A stretch of 64,000 nucleotides of DNA from Candidatus Gastranaerophilales bacterium (GCA_944322615.1 CALUPH010000005.1:1-64000), one strand, 5' to 3'; positions 51,337-61,743 are shown, numbered from the stretch's first letter. Notes: generated from the sequence alone by a model not told the origin. Made by a program: numbers and translations.

Positions 51337-51770
51337 TTATATGACTTTAATAATTTACTGATAAAGTTTGTCAGATATGGAACAAAAAATATTTTTCCCA
51401 TTATTATGCCAAAGATAATATATAAAAGTATAAGATGAATAATAATTTCAATTATATTAAAAGATAAATTAAAAATTGGTAAAATTAAAATTCTTACAGA
51501 CATTATATAATTTAGTTTTGCAGTTATTATGTTTATAAACGGAATTAATGCCAAGACCGAAAAAATAATATTTAATGTAAGCTTTAATATTGCAAGTAAG
51601 ATAGCTATTACCATAGATTGAATTATATTATACATTAGAAAATAACGTAATTTTTTCTTTGCAAAATGAGCAATTAAAAGCCAAACCAAACCTATAATTC
51701 CCATAGTAAAATAAGACAAAATTGAAATAATTTTTTCTATTGGTGAAACTTTTATTAAATTATGCTGCAT
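51333..51770 (-). CDS. Small membrane protein, Tic20-like
   Basis: A 145-residue protein with about four hydrophobic segments. The pattern KKLRYFLMYNIIQSMVIAIL after the first hairpin recalls the R-x-x-x-x-NxxQ segment of cyanobacterial Tic20/Ycf60 proteins, relatives of a chloroplast import component whose bacterial role is unclear. This is a family-level guess. It overlaps the TPR gene by 11 bp upstream and meets the alarmone-synthetase-like gene tail to tail with a 4-bp overlap. Confidence 0.5.
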   Translation of the reverse strand: MQHNLIKVSPIEKIISILSYFTMGIIGLVWLLIAHFAKKKLRYFLMYNIIQSMVIAILLAILKLTLNIIFSVLALIPFINIITAKLNYIMSVRILILPIFNLSFNIIEIIIHLILLYIIFGIIMGKIFFVPYLTNFISKLLKSYN

Positions 51771-52824
51771 CTTTTGAATCCTTAGTATCTCTATTTTGTA
51801 TATATTCTTGAATAGTTTCTATATATATTAATTTAAGTTCATCGTTTTCTGTATCAATATCAATTGCTTGTTTATATGAAGAAATAGCAGAACGTAAGTC
51901 TTTCATCATTACGTATGTATTACCTAATAGTGTGTATGCTTCAAAGTTTGTAGGTTCTATTTGTATAACTTTATTGTAGAATTCTATTGCCGTTTCATAT
52001 TTTTTTATAGAACAATATAAATTACCAAGTAATAAATAACTGTTGGAAATATTAGGATTTAAAGATATAGCATTTTCATACATTTTAATTGATTCGTCAA
52101 TATTTCCTTGTTCAAATAAAGAAATACCATAGCAAATAAATGCTTGATAGTATGAATCATTATTGTTGATAACTGTTTCAAATAATTTATTTGCTTTATT
52201 ATATTCATTTGCAGATGAATATGCATTTGCACAGTATAAAAGTAATGAATTATTATTGGGAGAAAGTTGAATTGCTTTTTCAAAATATGATGTAGCATCA
52301 ATTTTTCTTCCCAATTTCATTAAAACAAATGCAATATTTACATAGTTTTCAGGAGAATCGTCTTTTAGTTTAAGCGCTTTTTCAAAATATATCAAAGCTT
52401 CATCATAATTTTCTTGGTCTTGATATAAAAGTGCAATTGCAGAGTATACTTGATAGTTATTTTTTTCAATATGCAATGCTTTTACATAATTATTCATTGC
52501 CTGTTGAAACTCTCTAAGTTCGGCGTGTGCATTTCCCAAGTTAAAATATACGGAAAAATTATCTATTCCTAAACTTACTGCTCTGGAATAATAGTTTATT
52601 GCTTTATTATATTCTTGTTTATAAAAGTATAAACTGCCAAGATTTGTTAAAGCAACAAAATTAAGTGGTTCTATATTTAGTAAGCTTTCATATACATTTA
52701 TTGCTAAATCATATTCTTTCTCATTTGAATACAAATTAGCTAAAGCTAAATAATTCTCTGCATTATTTGGACTTTCGACAATTTCTTTTATTAGATATTC
52801 AATTTTTTCAATACTATTATTCAT
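51760..52824 (-). CDS. TPR-repeat protein
   Basis: About 354 residues of consecutive tetratricopeptide repeats (roughly ten), such as AINYYSRAVSLGIDNFSVYF and ALIYFEKALKLKDDSPENYV. There is no catalytic domain and no membrane anchor. The frame extends upstream to 52860, but that part overlaps the promoter. The ATG at 52824 lies 7 bp behind TATAAT, indicating a leaderless message. It is transcribed with the Tic20-like gene, which it overlaps by 11 bp. Confidence 0.85.
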   Translation of the reverse strand: MNNSIEKIEYLIKEIVESPNNAENYLALANLYSNEKEYDLAINVYESLLNIEPLNFVALTNLGSLYFYKQEYNKAINYYSRAVSLGIDNFSVYFNLGNAHAELREFQQAMNNYVKALHIEKNNYQVYSAIALLYQDQENYDEALIYFEKALKLKDDSPENYVNIAFVLMKLGRKIDATSYFEKAIQLSPNNNSLLLYCANAYSSANEYNKANKLFETVINNNDSYYQAFICYGISLFEQGNIDESIKMYENAISLNPNISNSYLLLGNLYCSIKKYETAIEFYNKVIQIEPTNFEAYTLLGNTYVMMKDLRSAISSYKQAIDIDTENDELKLIYIETIQEYIQNRDTKDSKDAA

Positions 52825-52831
52825 AAAAGTA

Positions 52832-52860
52832 ATTATACTAAATAATAACTGTAGTAGCAA
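52832..52860 (-). promoter_or_regulatory. Promoter predicting a leaderless mRNA for the TPR gene
   Basis: On the minus strand TTGCTA (52855-52860), exactly 17 bp, perfect TATAAT (52832-52837), then 7 bp to the ATG at 52824. Confidence 0.6.
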
Positions 52861-52874
52861 ATAAAATCATATAC

Positions 52875-53810
52875 TTACTTGTTATGTATGATTCTGTCAA
52901 AATATTCTATTGTTTTTAAAAGCCCTTCTTTTATTTGAATTTTAGGTTCCCATTTGAGATTTTCTTTTGCAATAGATATATTTGGTTCTCTTTGCGTTGG
53001 GTCATCAGATGGTAATTCTTTAAAAATAATCTCTGATTTTGAATTTGTAAGTTCAATAATCAATTTAGCAAATTCCAATATAGTATGTTCATCAGGATTA
53101 CCTAAATTAACTGGCTTATCATAATTGCTTTCCATTAATTTGATAAGTGCATCAACTAAGTCTGATACATAACAAAATGCTCTTGTTTGAGAGCCTGTTC
53201 CGTATACGGTTATTGGTTCATTTTTTAATGCTTGGACAATAAAATTAGATACTACTCTTCCATCATTTAAAGCCATTCTTGGACCATAAGTGTTAAAAAT
53301 ACGTGCTATTCTAATATCCACATTGTTTTGTCTGTGGTAGTCCATCATAAGCGTTTCTGCACATCTTTTTCCTTCATCATAACAGCTACGAATGCCAATA
53401 GGATTGACATTTCCCCAATATGTTTCAACTTGCGGATGAATTTGCGGATCTCCGTATACTTCACTTGTGCTTGCTTGTAGAATTCTTGCCTTGCATCTTT
53501 TTGCAAGACCAAGCATATTTATTATACCTATAACTGATGTCTTTATTGTTTTTATTGGATTGTACTGATAATGTATAGGAGAAGCTGGACAAGCTAAATT
53601 ATATATTTGATCTACTTCTGCCAAATATTCATTAATAATATCGTGTCTTACAAGTTCAAACCTGTTGTTTCCGATTAAATGCCTTATATTATCTTTTGAA
53701 CCTGTAAAAAAATTATCCAGACATATTATATCATTTCCGTCGTTTAAAAGTTTTTCAGATAAATGTGAACCGATAAAACCAGCACCACCTGTTATTAATA
53801 TTCTTTTCAT
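52875..53810 (-). CDS. UDP-glucuronate decarboxylase (UDP-xylose synthase)
   Basis: A 311-residue extended short-chain dehydrogenase/reductase. The NAD site is TGGAGFIGS (7-15), and the catalytic residues are Thr/Ser near 114-116 (ASTSEVYG), Tyr144 and Lys148 (SCYDEGK). [34 protein letters not shown] and [10 protein letters not shown] are hallmarks of UXS rather than of UDP-glucose epimerases. The product is UDP-xylose, a donor for surface glycans. The gene overlaps the ABC exporter gene by 4 bp (ATGA), so both are co-translated. GAGGAAATA precedes the ATG. Confidence 0.92.
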   Translation of the reverse strand: MKRILITGGAGFIGSHLSEKLLNDGNDIICLDNFFTGSKDNIRHLIGNNRFELVRHDIINEYLAEVDQIYNLACPASPIHYQYNPIKTIKTSVIGIINMLGLAKRCKARILQASTSEVYGDPQIHPQVETYWGNVNPIGIRSCYDEGKRCAETLMMDYHRQNNVDIRIARIFNTYGPRMALNDGRVVSNFIVQALKNEPITVYGTGSQTRAFCYVSDLVDALIKLMESNYDKPVNLGNPDEHTILEFAKLIIELTNSKSEIIFKELPSDDPTQREPNISIAKENLKWEPKIQIKEGLLKTIEYFDRIIHNK

Positions 53811-55621
53811 AAAGTTATTTCCTCTGAATTTTTAAATTGCATTTCATATAGGTGCTTGTATTGACCGTTTTCAATAGAAAGTAATTCTTTGTGTGTACCA
53901 AGCTCAACTAATTCACCATCATTGATTACTGCAATCCTGTCAGCATTTTTAATAGTAGATAGTCTGTGTGCTATTACAAAAACAGTTTTATTTTTTATTA
54001 AATTGTCTAAAGCTTTTTGTACAACTGCTTCAGATTCATTGTCTAAAGCTGATGTTGCTTCATCTAAAATAATTATTGGTGTATTTCTTATCATTGCTCT
54101 TGCAATAGCAACTCTTTGTCTTTGACCGCCTGAAAGTGTCAGTCCTCTTTCTCCTAAAATTGTTTCTAATCCATCAGGAAGTGCAGCTATAACATCATCA
54201 AGATGCGATGCTGAAAGAGCCGTGTTTAATTCTTCTTGTGTTGCATTTGGGTTTGCAAGTAAAATATTTTCTCTGATTGTTCCTGTAAATAAAAAATTAT
54301 CTTGAAAAACAAACGATATATTTTTTCTAAGTTCATTTAATTTAAAGTTTTTAATATCAATTCCATCGAATTTAATTGAACCTGATTTTACGTCATAAAA
54401 TCTTGGAATTAAATTAACAAACGTGGATTTTCCACCTCCTGAATTTCCGACTATAGCAAGTGTTTCTCCCTTTTTAACGTATAAATTAATATCTTTTAGT
54501 ACAGGTTTATTATCAACATATTCAAAGTAAACATTTTCAAAAGTAACACCGCTTGTTAAAGTAGGAATATCAATTGTTGTTTCTTTATCTTTAATCATTG
54601 GTACATAATCAAAAAGTTCAAATACACGACCCATAGCAACGAATATATTTTGAATGCTTGTCATTGTATTCCCCAATGTTTTTATAGGCTTATATAAAAG
54701 TAATAAAGATGTTACAAATGAAGCAAAAGAACCTGCTGTCATTTGTCCTGAATATATTAGTTTTGTACCATAGAATAGTACAAAGGCTATTCCAAATGAA
54801 GCAATCAAATACATTATAGGTGACATCCAGCCAACTCGTTTAGTAAGAGAAATTGAGACATCAAAACTTTTGTTTATACCATCAGTAAATAATTTTTTTT
54901 GTCTTTCTTGTAAATTATATGCTGTAACAACTTTGTTGCCGGAATAAGTTTCATTTATTGTTGTCATAATATCACCAGTTATGACAGTGTTTTTATTAGA
55001 AACAGATTTGATTTTTTTTCTAATGAAAAATACAGGTACAAAAGCAATAGCTAAAACTAAAACACCTACAATCGCGAGTTTCCAAGAACTATAAAGCATA
55101 ACTGTAATTAAAGACATTGCACCAAACAAGCTTATAATGAAAGTTTTAATTTGTTCCACTATGCCTTTTGATGCTGAATCAGGGTCTGTAAGATATCTGT
55201 TAATAATTAATCCGGATGAATTTTCATCAAAAAACGAAGTATCCATAAAAACTAATCTTGCGAATAAATCATTTTTTACTGCATTTGTGATTTTTAAACT
55301 GGTCCAGTCTGTAAGGTATGAATTCAGATATCTTAATACACCTTGAAAAACAGCAAAAAATATTATAGCGAAAGGCATACCGTATGCCATAGCCATATAT
55401 GGTATTTCTACTCCAAAAATTATTAAATTTTGCTGACCTACGACATAGTCCATATATGGTTTAAGTGCAAAAGATACAACACCATCTAATAGTCCTACTG
55501 GTATAGCTATTATAAAACCTAAGATTACTTTACCCAGAAAAGGTTTTATATATGGGAAAATTCGTTTTAATAACCATCCGTATTTGAATGAGGTTAAAGC
55601 TTCTGATTCTTTTAATTTCAT
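53807..55621 (-). CDS. MsbA-like ABC exporter (permease-ATPase fusion)
   Basis: A 604-residue half-transporter that works as a dimer. The first ~330 residues hold six membrane helices of the type IV exporter fold; the ATPase follows with Walker [11 protein letters not shown]-loop FVFQDNFLF, signature LSGGQRQR, Walker [13 protein letters not shown] and H-loop IAHRLST. It resembles MsbA lipid A/lipid-linked glycan flippases and related multidrug exporters. Its coupling to the UDP-xylose synthase gene suggests a lipid-linked or glycan substrate, which is an inference. AAGGATTAAC precedes the ATG. Confidence 0.9.
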   Translation of the reverse strand: MKLKESEALTSFKYGWLLKRIFPYIKPFLGKVILGFIIAIPVGLLDGVVSFALKPYMDYVVGQQNLIIFGVEIPYMAMAYGMPFAIIFFAVFQGVLRYLNSYLTDWTSLKITNAVKNDLFARLVFMDTSFFDENSSGLIINRYLTDPDSASKGIVEQIKTFIISLFGAMSLITVMLYSSWKLAIVGVLVLAIAFVPVFFIRKKIKSVSNKNTVITGDIMTTINETYSGNKVVTAYNLQERQKKLFTDGINKSFDVSISLTKRVGWMSPIMYLIASFGIAFVLFYGTKLIYSGQMTAGSFASFVTSLLLLYKPIKTLGNTMTSIQNIFVAMGRVFELFDYVPMIKDKETTIDIPTLTSGVTFENVYFEYVDNKPVLKDINLYVKKGETLAIVGNSGGGKSTFVNLIPRFYDVKSGSIKFDGIDIKNFKLNELRKNISFVFQDNFLFTGTIRENILLANPNATQEELNTALSASHLDDVIAALPDGLETILGERGLTLSGGQRQRVAIARAMIRNTPIIILDEATSALDNESEAVVQKALDNLIKNKTVFVIAHRLSTIKNADRIAVINDGELVELGTHKELLSIENGQYKHLYEMQFKNSEEITL

Positions 55622-55712
55622 GTTAATCCTTATAATTTGTTTCTAAAACTATATTTAATATTGTATAATGAATAAAAGTAAGTTTGTAATTTGAAACATA
55701 AATTAATAGAAA

Positions 55713-56810
55713 ATGACGAATACATATAGAAGTTGCCATTCAATAGAAGGTGAATTATTTTTTAATCATTTAAATAAAGTCGGTTATTGTTGCATGCTTA
55801 CACCAAATGGTGGTCAGCCGATTTTGTATGAAAATTATCAAGGTGAGCTTATTGATTGGGATAAATTTTTCAAACAAAGAGATGAACACATTGAACTTAT
55901 GAAAAGGGGTTTATCTTTACCTGCTTGTACAGACTGTCTGTGGATTAAAGATGCAAAATGGGAAGTTCGTAAAAAAGAATTCAGATATATTTTATTCAAT
56001 ATTTGGGTTAAGTGTAATTTATATTGTATTTATTGTTCAAATCATAAGGATGAAAATGTATTGAATAATACGAAAGAGTATAATTTAATACCTGTTATTA
56101 AAGACATGATAGAAAAAAAGCTATTAACAGAAAATACTAAAATTGATATAGCCGGGGGTGAAGCAACTCTTGATAAGAATTTTGATGAATTCCTTTCATT
56201 GCTTATAGATAGTGGAGTTAAAAACATAAATATAAATACGAATTCAACAATATTTTCAAAAAGTATAGAAGATGGAATAAAGAAGGGAGTTGTATCTATT
56301 ATTTCTTCTGTTGATTCGGGAACTCCTAAAAAGTTTGCATACATAAAGAAGAAAAAACTATGGAATAATGTGTGGCAAAATATTTCAAAATATTCAAAAA
56401 GTATTAATCAAAACATAAATAATAATTCCGTAAGAACAAAATTTATTATTATTCCTGGTATCAACAGTTCCAAAAGTGAAATTTTAAAATTTATTCTCAA
56501 ATCAAAGAAATCAAATGTTTCAGGAGTTATTTTAAACATTGATTTGCATTGGTTAAGACAGCATTATGATGATAAAAATACAATGACAGAAATTATAAAT
56601 TTAACTAAATATTTTATTAGAATTGCAAATATATTAGATATAGATTGGCAAATATGGGCACATATTGAAGATTTAATAAAAAGATATAATCTGGTTCAAG
56701 AATCTTCGAAAATAGATATTGATTTTATTTTTGATAAAACTAAAAATAAAAAAACTATATTGGACAAATTCTTTATAATAATTTTAAGAATTATATCTTT
56801 AACTATGTAA
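55713..56810 (+). CDS. Radical SAM protein, paralogue D (unlinked fourth copy)
   Basis: A 365-residue member of the same family as the three tandem copies at 17.6-20.6 kb. The cluster motif is CNLYCIYC (C101, C105, C108), the SAM motif is AGGEAT, and the accessory cysteines C8, CC at 26-27 and CTDC (72-75) are in the same places. YENYQGELIDWDKFF and FIIIPGINSSKSE match the shared pattern. It has a C-terminal extension of about 35 residues ending in a hydrophobic stretch (FFIIILRIISLTM), which the other copies lack. There is no clear ribosome binding site; it is divergent from the MsbA-like exporter gene. Confidence 0.84.
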   Translation: MTNTYRSCHSIEGELFFNHLNKVGYCCMLTPNGGQPILYENYQGELIDWDKFFKQRDEHIELMKRGLSLPACTDCLWIKDAKWEVRKKEFRYILFNIWVKCNLYCIYCSNHKDENVLNNTKEYNLIPVIKDMIEKKLLTENTKIDIAGGEATLDKNFDEFLSLLIDSGVKNININTNSTIFSKSIEDGIKKGVVSIISSVDSGTPKKFAYIKKKKLWNNVWQNISKYSKSINQNINNNSVRTKFIIIPGINSSKSEILKFILKSKKSNVSGVILNIDLHWLRQHYDDKNTMTEIINLTKYFIRIANILDIDWQIWAHIEDLIKRYNLVQESSKIDIDFIFDKTKNKKTILDKFFIIILRIISLTM

Positions 56811-56893
56811 CAAAATTTTTACAATATCCGTGAAAATAGCATTTTTAAAGATTTAGGACCCTTTTTAGTTTAGCGTGTTAGAAGGGGTTTTTT

Positions 56894-59566
56894 ATGGAAA
56901 TTGGATCATTTTCTGAATTTAGAACAAATCCGGTGTATACAAATAATTCTGTTGTCCAAACAGATAATGAAGATAAAAAATCAGTAAAAAAAGAAAAACT
57001 TGTTGAAACAGCAAAGACAGTTGCACCAATAGCAATATCTTTAGCTGCAATTCCTGTAACAGCATTAATTGCTACAAAAATTACAACAAGTAAAGTTGCG
57101 GGTTTAAATAATAATTTAGTTAATGATTTAAAAGGACAGATAAAAAATTTAAGTGATGATCTTGCAAAAATGCAGGCGTTAGCTGAACAAAGAGGAATAT
57201 TATCTACTCAAAATATGCAAAATGTTGTAAACAGTTCAAAAAAAGAAAATGCTAAAATTTGGTCTGTTTTATTAGCTCTTGCCGGACTTGGAACAGCATA
57301 TAAAGCAGGTGACCTTTCTGACGATGTAAAAAAAGATCTTCCGAAAAAAGTATCTGATAAAGTTAGTGATTTAGATTCAAAATCATCACGTGCTATTTCT
57401 GCAGCGGAACAAGCAATAGCTTTAAATGGAAATAGTTTAGGGCAAAAGTATGTTGAAGATATCAATGGAATACAATTATTAAAAAACTCTAATTCTTTAA
57501 ATAAAAATGCTCAAAAATATGCACAAGCTGTCGAAGAAATAAAGACTTCAGCGCCTAAGCATTTATATGAAGCACCAAGTATAAAACCAATAACAAAATC
57601 TAACCCGACTTTATGGTCTGTTACATCAGAATTTGCACCTGTAAAAGAAGGCGGGCTTGGTTCTGTTCCTGTTGAAATACAAAATAATGTTACTAAACTT
57701 GGTATAAATATTCCAACTTTTATTCCGATGTATCAACAAAAAGGTATTGCATCATTCAGACAAGAAGGCAATGAATATATTTATTCTTATAAAGGAAAAG
57801 ATTTTAAACTTGAAAAAGTAGCTTCTTTTAAATTAGATGCATATCAAAGTGCTAAGTCTAAAACAGAAGATGTTGAAATTTATTTGTCTTCTACTAAAGA
57901 CGAAGCAGGAAGAGAAAAGCAACTTATCTTTGTGAAAAATGATAATTATTTTAACGGTACAATTTATCAAACAAGTGAAAAAACTGAAGAACCTGAAAAA
58001 TTCGCATTTTTCTCTAAAGCTGTTTACGAGTTTGCAAAAGCAAAAGAAGATCCAAAGAGTGTTAAAGGATTAAATATATTTGATAGCAAAGCATTTGATT
58101 CTATTCAAGCTCCTGACGGTTTAGTTTTAAATGATTGGCAAGCATCTCCAATTGCCGCTTTAGCAAGATATAAGGTACCAATGGAAAATGCATATGGTGA
58201 ATTATCAGACGAAGCTGCAAAAAAATTATCAGATATGACTATTATTACTATTGGTCATAATGCTATGTATCAAGGTTCTACAAGAAACAATAACAATGAT
58301 GCTCAAAGAAAAGAATCAACAACTAATATACTGAACACATTATTTGATAATTATGCATACGATATTGTTTCAAATGCTACTACAAATGCTTCAGAAACAG
58401 ATCCTACCGATGATGGCTTAGAAAATTTAGATAATGTTCTAATCATGAATAAACAAGATGGCTATTCAAATCATACAAACCTTTTAAATATGGGAATATG
58501 CTTGAGTGATTATTTCCACCCTGTTTCTCAAAATTATGCTAATGAAATCATATCAGATGATCATCCTGAATTAGCAGGTGAGTTAAGATGGGCATTAAAT
58601 CAAAAAGCGAAATCAGGCTCTTTGGTCGGAATTATAAATGGTAATGATTTTAATAATTTGTCTATAGAAGCAAAAAAATCACAAATTTTACAACAAACAA
58701 GAGTTGAGCCGTTAACATATAACAAAACGTCTGATATATCAGATGTAATGGCTGCAAGATTGGAGAACAAAATAAACTTTTATAATGATTATATGCTCCC
58801 ATTCACACATAAAAATGATAAGTCTAATTCTGACGAAAATGTTGAGAAAGTGAGAAAACTTTCAAGTAAATTAGAATTTGTAGAAGGCAACAAAGGTACA
58901 GAATTACCTGTCTTATCTGATGAAGAACTTGCAACTACACCTGTTATAACATCTGTAGGCCGTTTGGTTTCACAAAAAGGCATAGGTATAATGTCTGATG
59001 CAATAAAATTACTTCTTGATAATTGGGAAAAGGATTTCCCAGGTAAAAACAAACCTATTTTTTACCTGGCAGGTCAAGATGGTGAAAATGGAACTCAAAG
59101 AAAATACATTGAAGATTTGAAAAACAAGAAATTAAAACCTGAAGATTCAAATAGAGTAGTATTTGCACACGGATTTGCTCCAATGAGCGCATTAACTGCA
59201 TCTTCTGATTTCTTTTTACTTCCAAGTATATTTGAACCTTGCGGATTAACACAAGGTGAATCATTTGCACTTGGTACTCCGGTAATAGGAAGTGCTGTTG
59301 GCGGTATTGTTGATACTGTAAATAGAGACGGTAAAACAAACGGTATTCTAACAGATAAAACTAAACCACTAACTGCTGAAGGTTTTTATCAAGCAATGAA
59401 GGAAGGATTAAAAATATACTTTGAAAACCCTGAACAATATGAAAAGATGGTTCAAGATTCATTGAGTGAAGACTTTAGTTGGATTCAAAAAGGTAAGCAA
59501 GGTCCTATTTTTGATTATCTTGAAAAATTAGGTATTGATAAGTCAACTTTGCCTGAAATCATGTAA
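56894..59566 (+). CDS. glgA: Glycogen synthase with a membrane-anchored N-terminal extension
   Basis: An 890-residue chimera. From about 229 onward it is a GT5 glycogen/starch synthase: WSVTSEFAPVKEGGLGSVP with the ADP-glucose-binding K-x-G-G-L (KEGGL, 241-245), NYFNG, LNDWQ, SVGRLVSQKG, and the catalytic E-x7-E (E781, E789) in FEPCGLTQGE. The first ~228 residues are unrelated: a polar N-terminus, a hydrophobic segment at 41-62, a coiled-coil-like stretch at 70-100 and a second hydrophobic segment at 122-138. Typical GlgA is about 480 residues, so this is nearly double and likely membrane-associated. AGAAGGGG precedes the ATG. No other glycogen gene is nearby. Confidence 0.86.
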   Translation: MEIGSFSEFRTNPVYTNNSVVQTDNEDKKSVKKEKLVETAKTVAPIAISLAAIPVTALIATKITTSKVAGLNNNLVNDLKGQIKNLSDDLAKMQALAEQRGILSTQNMQNVVNSSKKENAKIWSVLLALAGLGTAYKAGDLSDDVKKDLPKKVSDKVSDLDSKSSRAISAAEQAIALNGNSLGQKYVEDINGIQLLKNSNSLNKNAQKYAQAVEEIKTSAPKHLYEAPSIKPITKSNPTLWSVTSEFAPVKEGGLGSVPVEIQNNVTKLGINIPTFIPMYQQKGIASFRQEGNEYIYSYKGKDFKLEKVASFKLDAYQSAKSKTEDVEIYLSSTKDEAGREKQLIFVKNDNYFNGTIYQTSEKTEEPEKFAFFSKAVYEFAKAKEDPKSVKGLNIFDSKAFDSIQAPDGLVLNDWQASPIAALARYKVPMENAYGELSDEAAKKLSDMTIITIGHNAMYQGSTRNNNNDAQRKESTTNILNTLFDNYAYDIVSNATTNASETDPTDDGLENLDNVLIMNKQDGYSNHTNLLNMGICLSDYFHPVSQNYANEIISDDHPELAGELRWALNQKAKSGSLVGIINGNDFNNLSIEAKKSQILQQTRVEPLTYNKTSDISDVMAARLENKINFYNDYMLPFTHKNDKSNSDENVEKVRKLSSKLEFVEGNKGTELPVLSDEELATTPVITSVGRLVSQKGIGIMSDAIKLLLDNWEKDFPGKNKPIFYLAGQDGENGTQRKYIEDLKNKKLKPEDSNRVVFAHGFAPMSALTASSDFFLLPSIFEPCGLTQGESFALGTPVIGSAVGGIVDTVNRDGKTNGILTDKTKPLTAEGFYQAMKEGLKIYFENPEQYEKMVQDSLSEDFSWIQKGKQGPIFDYLEKLGIDKSTLPEIM

Positions 59567-59569
59567 TAC

Positions 59570-59598
59570 TTGCCAATAAAAAATACATCAATTATCAT
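59570..59598 (+). promoter_or_regulatory. Promoter predicting a leaderless mRNA for the first TPR-glycosyltransferase
   Basis: TTGCCA (59570-59575), exactly 17 bp, TATCAT (59593-59598), then 6 bp to the ATG at 59605. No Shine-Dalgarno sequence. Confidence 0.5.
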
Positions 59599-59604
59599 AA
59601 AGTT

Positions 59605-61743
59605 ATGGATAAATCTTATTCAAAACTTGTTGATATTGCTTACAATATGCACGTTTCAGGTAAGTTAGATGAAGCGTTAGATGTCTATAATAAACTTTTA
59701 TCTATAAATCCTGATGATTTAAATGTTAAGAATTTGTATGCACAATTAAATGTTTCAAAGAAAAACTATGATATAGCTTTGCAAATATTTAATGAAATAT
59801 ATGAAAAAACAAATCTGCAAGATATAAAGATAAATATTGCACAGATATATTTAATAAAAAATATGTATAAAAGTGCAATTGATATTTTAATTGATTTCCC
59901 TGAAGATAATAAGAGTGTTTTGAATATTCTTTCTGTTTCGTATTTGAATGAAAAGGAATATGACAAAGCAAAAGCTTGTTATAAGAAATTGGTTAAACTT
60001 ATTCCTAATGACTATAGAAATTTTTATAATATTTCTATATGCGAAAAATATTTAAACAATATTGAAGACTCTTTGAAATATGCATTAAAGGCTTTTGAAA
60101 TAAATTCGACTGATATTGATGTAATCATACATATTGCATTAATTTATGAAGCCCAAAATGATATAAATAATGCAATATTCTATCTTGAAAAAGTTAATGA
60201 ACTTAAAGTTGATGAGAATATACTTTATCATATCGGAGTTTTATATAAAAAAACAAGCAATTATATAAAAGCAGTATCTTATTTTGACAAAGTTATTCAA
60301 TTAAATCCTAATAATAAAAATGCAATGTTAAATATTGCATCTACATATAAGTTCATTGATATGGCTAATGCGCTTGAAATATATCAAGATATAAATAAAA
60401 TATATCCTGATGATTTGACTGTTTATTTTCAAATTTACAGTATTTATTATGAAATGCTGGATTTTAAAAATGCACTTAATATATCAATTGAATTAATCAA
60501 TAAAAATCCTAATGAATATATTTATTATTTAATGGCTGGAGATTGTTATTTAGAATTATATGAATATAATAGCGCTATTGAATATTATAAAAAGTCTTTG
60601 GACCTTTTTCCTGATAATGTCCAAGTAAAAGAGAGTCTAGCCAAGGCTTATTATTCAAACGGAGATTTAAAGTTAGCTGATAATATTCTTTCTGATATAA
60701 ATTCCGATTGTTATACTTATACATTTATTCATTTAAAATTAAGAAATTTACAGAAAGTTCTGACAGGATTTTATAAGTGGTGTACGAATCTTAGACCTGC
60801 AGATTACGGAAAGAACAAGGCTAGAAGTTTTTTCTATAAGTTAAATTTAGATAAAAAGTATTCTATTACAGAGGAAGAATTTACTTCTCTTGGTTTTCAA
60901 ACTAAAACTGACAATAGTAATTTAATTTTAAATTTTTCTAAGAAAAATGCACAATTAGATTCAGATATTACAAATAAGAATATTCTCATATATACTATGC
61001 ACGGTATTGGCGATTTTATAATGTTTTCAAGATATATAAAAATATTAGAAAATAAAGTCCAAAATATTCTTTTATACGTCCCAAAATCTATTGAAAGAAT
61101 AGTAAAATATAATTTCCCGAATATACAAGTATTTGTTGCTAACGAAAATGTACCTGAGTCATTATATGATATTTCCATGCCTGAACTACTTACATTGTGT
61201 TATTCCGGGACTGATTTAATGAATATTCCATATTCAAAAGGATATTTATCTGTTCCAGATGATGAAATTAAAGAAAAATCAAAATTAAATATTTTTGACA
61301 GCAAAAAGAAAAAGGTAGGAATTTTCTGGCAGGGAAATCCTACAATTCTTTTAAATCGTTCGGTAAAGTTAGCTGAATTTATTCCTTTATTTGATATTCC
61401 AAATATACAAATATACTCATTCCAAATCTCAAAGATTGATGATGAATCTGAAAAAATAAAAAAAACATTGTCATTAATCGATTTGTCATCATATATTAGA
61501 GACTATACAGATACAGCTATTTTCTTAAAAAATATTGATATTCTTGTTACTATAGATACATCAATTGCGCATTTGGCTGGTGCAATGGGAATTAAAACAT
61601 TTTTATTACTTCCGTATGATAGTGAATGGAGATGGTTTACAGATGAAGAAAAAACTCCATGGTATGATAGTATAAAAATATTTAAGCAAAAAGAACCAAA
61701 CAATTGGAAAGACGTTATACAAAGAGTTAAAAATGAAATTTAA
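59605..61743 (+). CDS. TPR protein with C-terminal glycosyltransferase-like domain, copy 1
   Basis: A 712-residue protein. The first ~370 residues are about nine TPR repeats. The C-terminal part (about 430-712) is a GT-B-like domain: NILIYTMHGIGDFIMFSRY, KKKVGIFWQGNPT, then VTIDTSIAHLAGAMGIKTFLLL and WRWFTDEEKTPWYDS. This module resembles heptosyltransferase-like (GT9-related) domains found fused to TPRs in proteins that probably glycosylate other proteins or surface structures. It is a tandem paralogue of the next gene, overlapping it by 11 bp. The donor and acceptor are unknown. Confidence 0.8.
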   Translation: MDKSYSKLVDIAYNMHVSGKLDEALDVYNKLLSINPDDLNVKNLYAQLNVSKKNYDIALQIFNEIYEKTNLQDIKINIAQIYLIKNMYKSAIDILIDFPEDNKSVLNILSVSYLNEKEYDKAKACYKKLVKLIPNDYRNFYNISICEKYLNNIEDSLKYALKAFEINSTDIDVIIHIALIYEAQNDINNAIFYLEKVNELKVDENILYHIGVLYKKTSNYIKAVSYFDKVIQLNPNNKNAMLNIASTYKFIDMANALEIYQDINKIYPDDLTVYFQIYSIYYEMLDFKNALNISIELINKNPNEYIYYLMAGDCYLELYEYNSAIEYYKKSLDLFPDNVQVKESLAKAYYSNGDLKLADNILSDINSDCYTYTFIHLKLRNLQKVLTGFYKWCTNLRPADYGKNKARSFFYKLNLDKKYSITEEEFTSLGFQTKTDNSNLILNFSKKNAQLDSDITNKNILIYTMHGIGDFIMFSRYIKILENKVQNILLYVPKSIERIVKYNFPNIQVFVANENVPESLYDISMPELLTLCYSGTDLMNIPYSKGYLSVPDDEIKEKSKLNIFDSKKKKVGIFWQGNPTILLNRSVKLAEFIPLFDIPNIQIYSFQISKIDDESEKIKKTLSLIDLSSYIRDYTDTAIFLKNIDILVTIDTSIAHLAGAMGIKTFLLLPYDSEWRWFTDEEKTPWYDSIKIFKQKEPNNWKDVIQRVKNEI

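Noticed and set aside
59055-59339. Minus-strand 94-codon ORF in glgA
   Set aside because: Lies opposite the conserved catalytic region, no ribosome binding site, low-complexity product.
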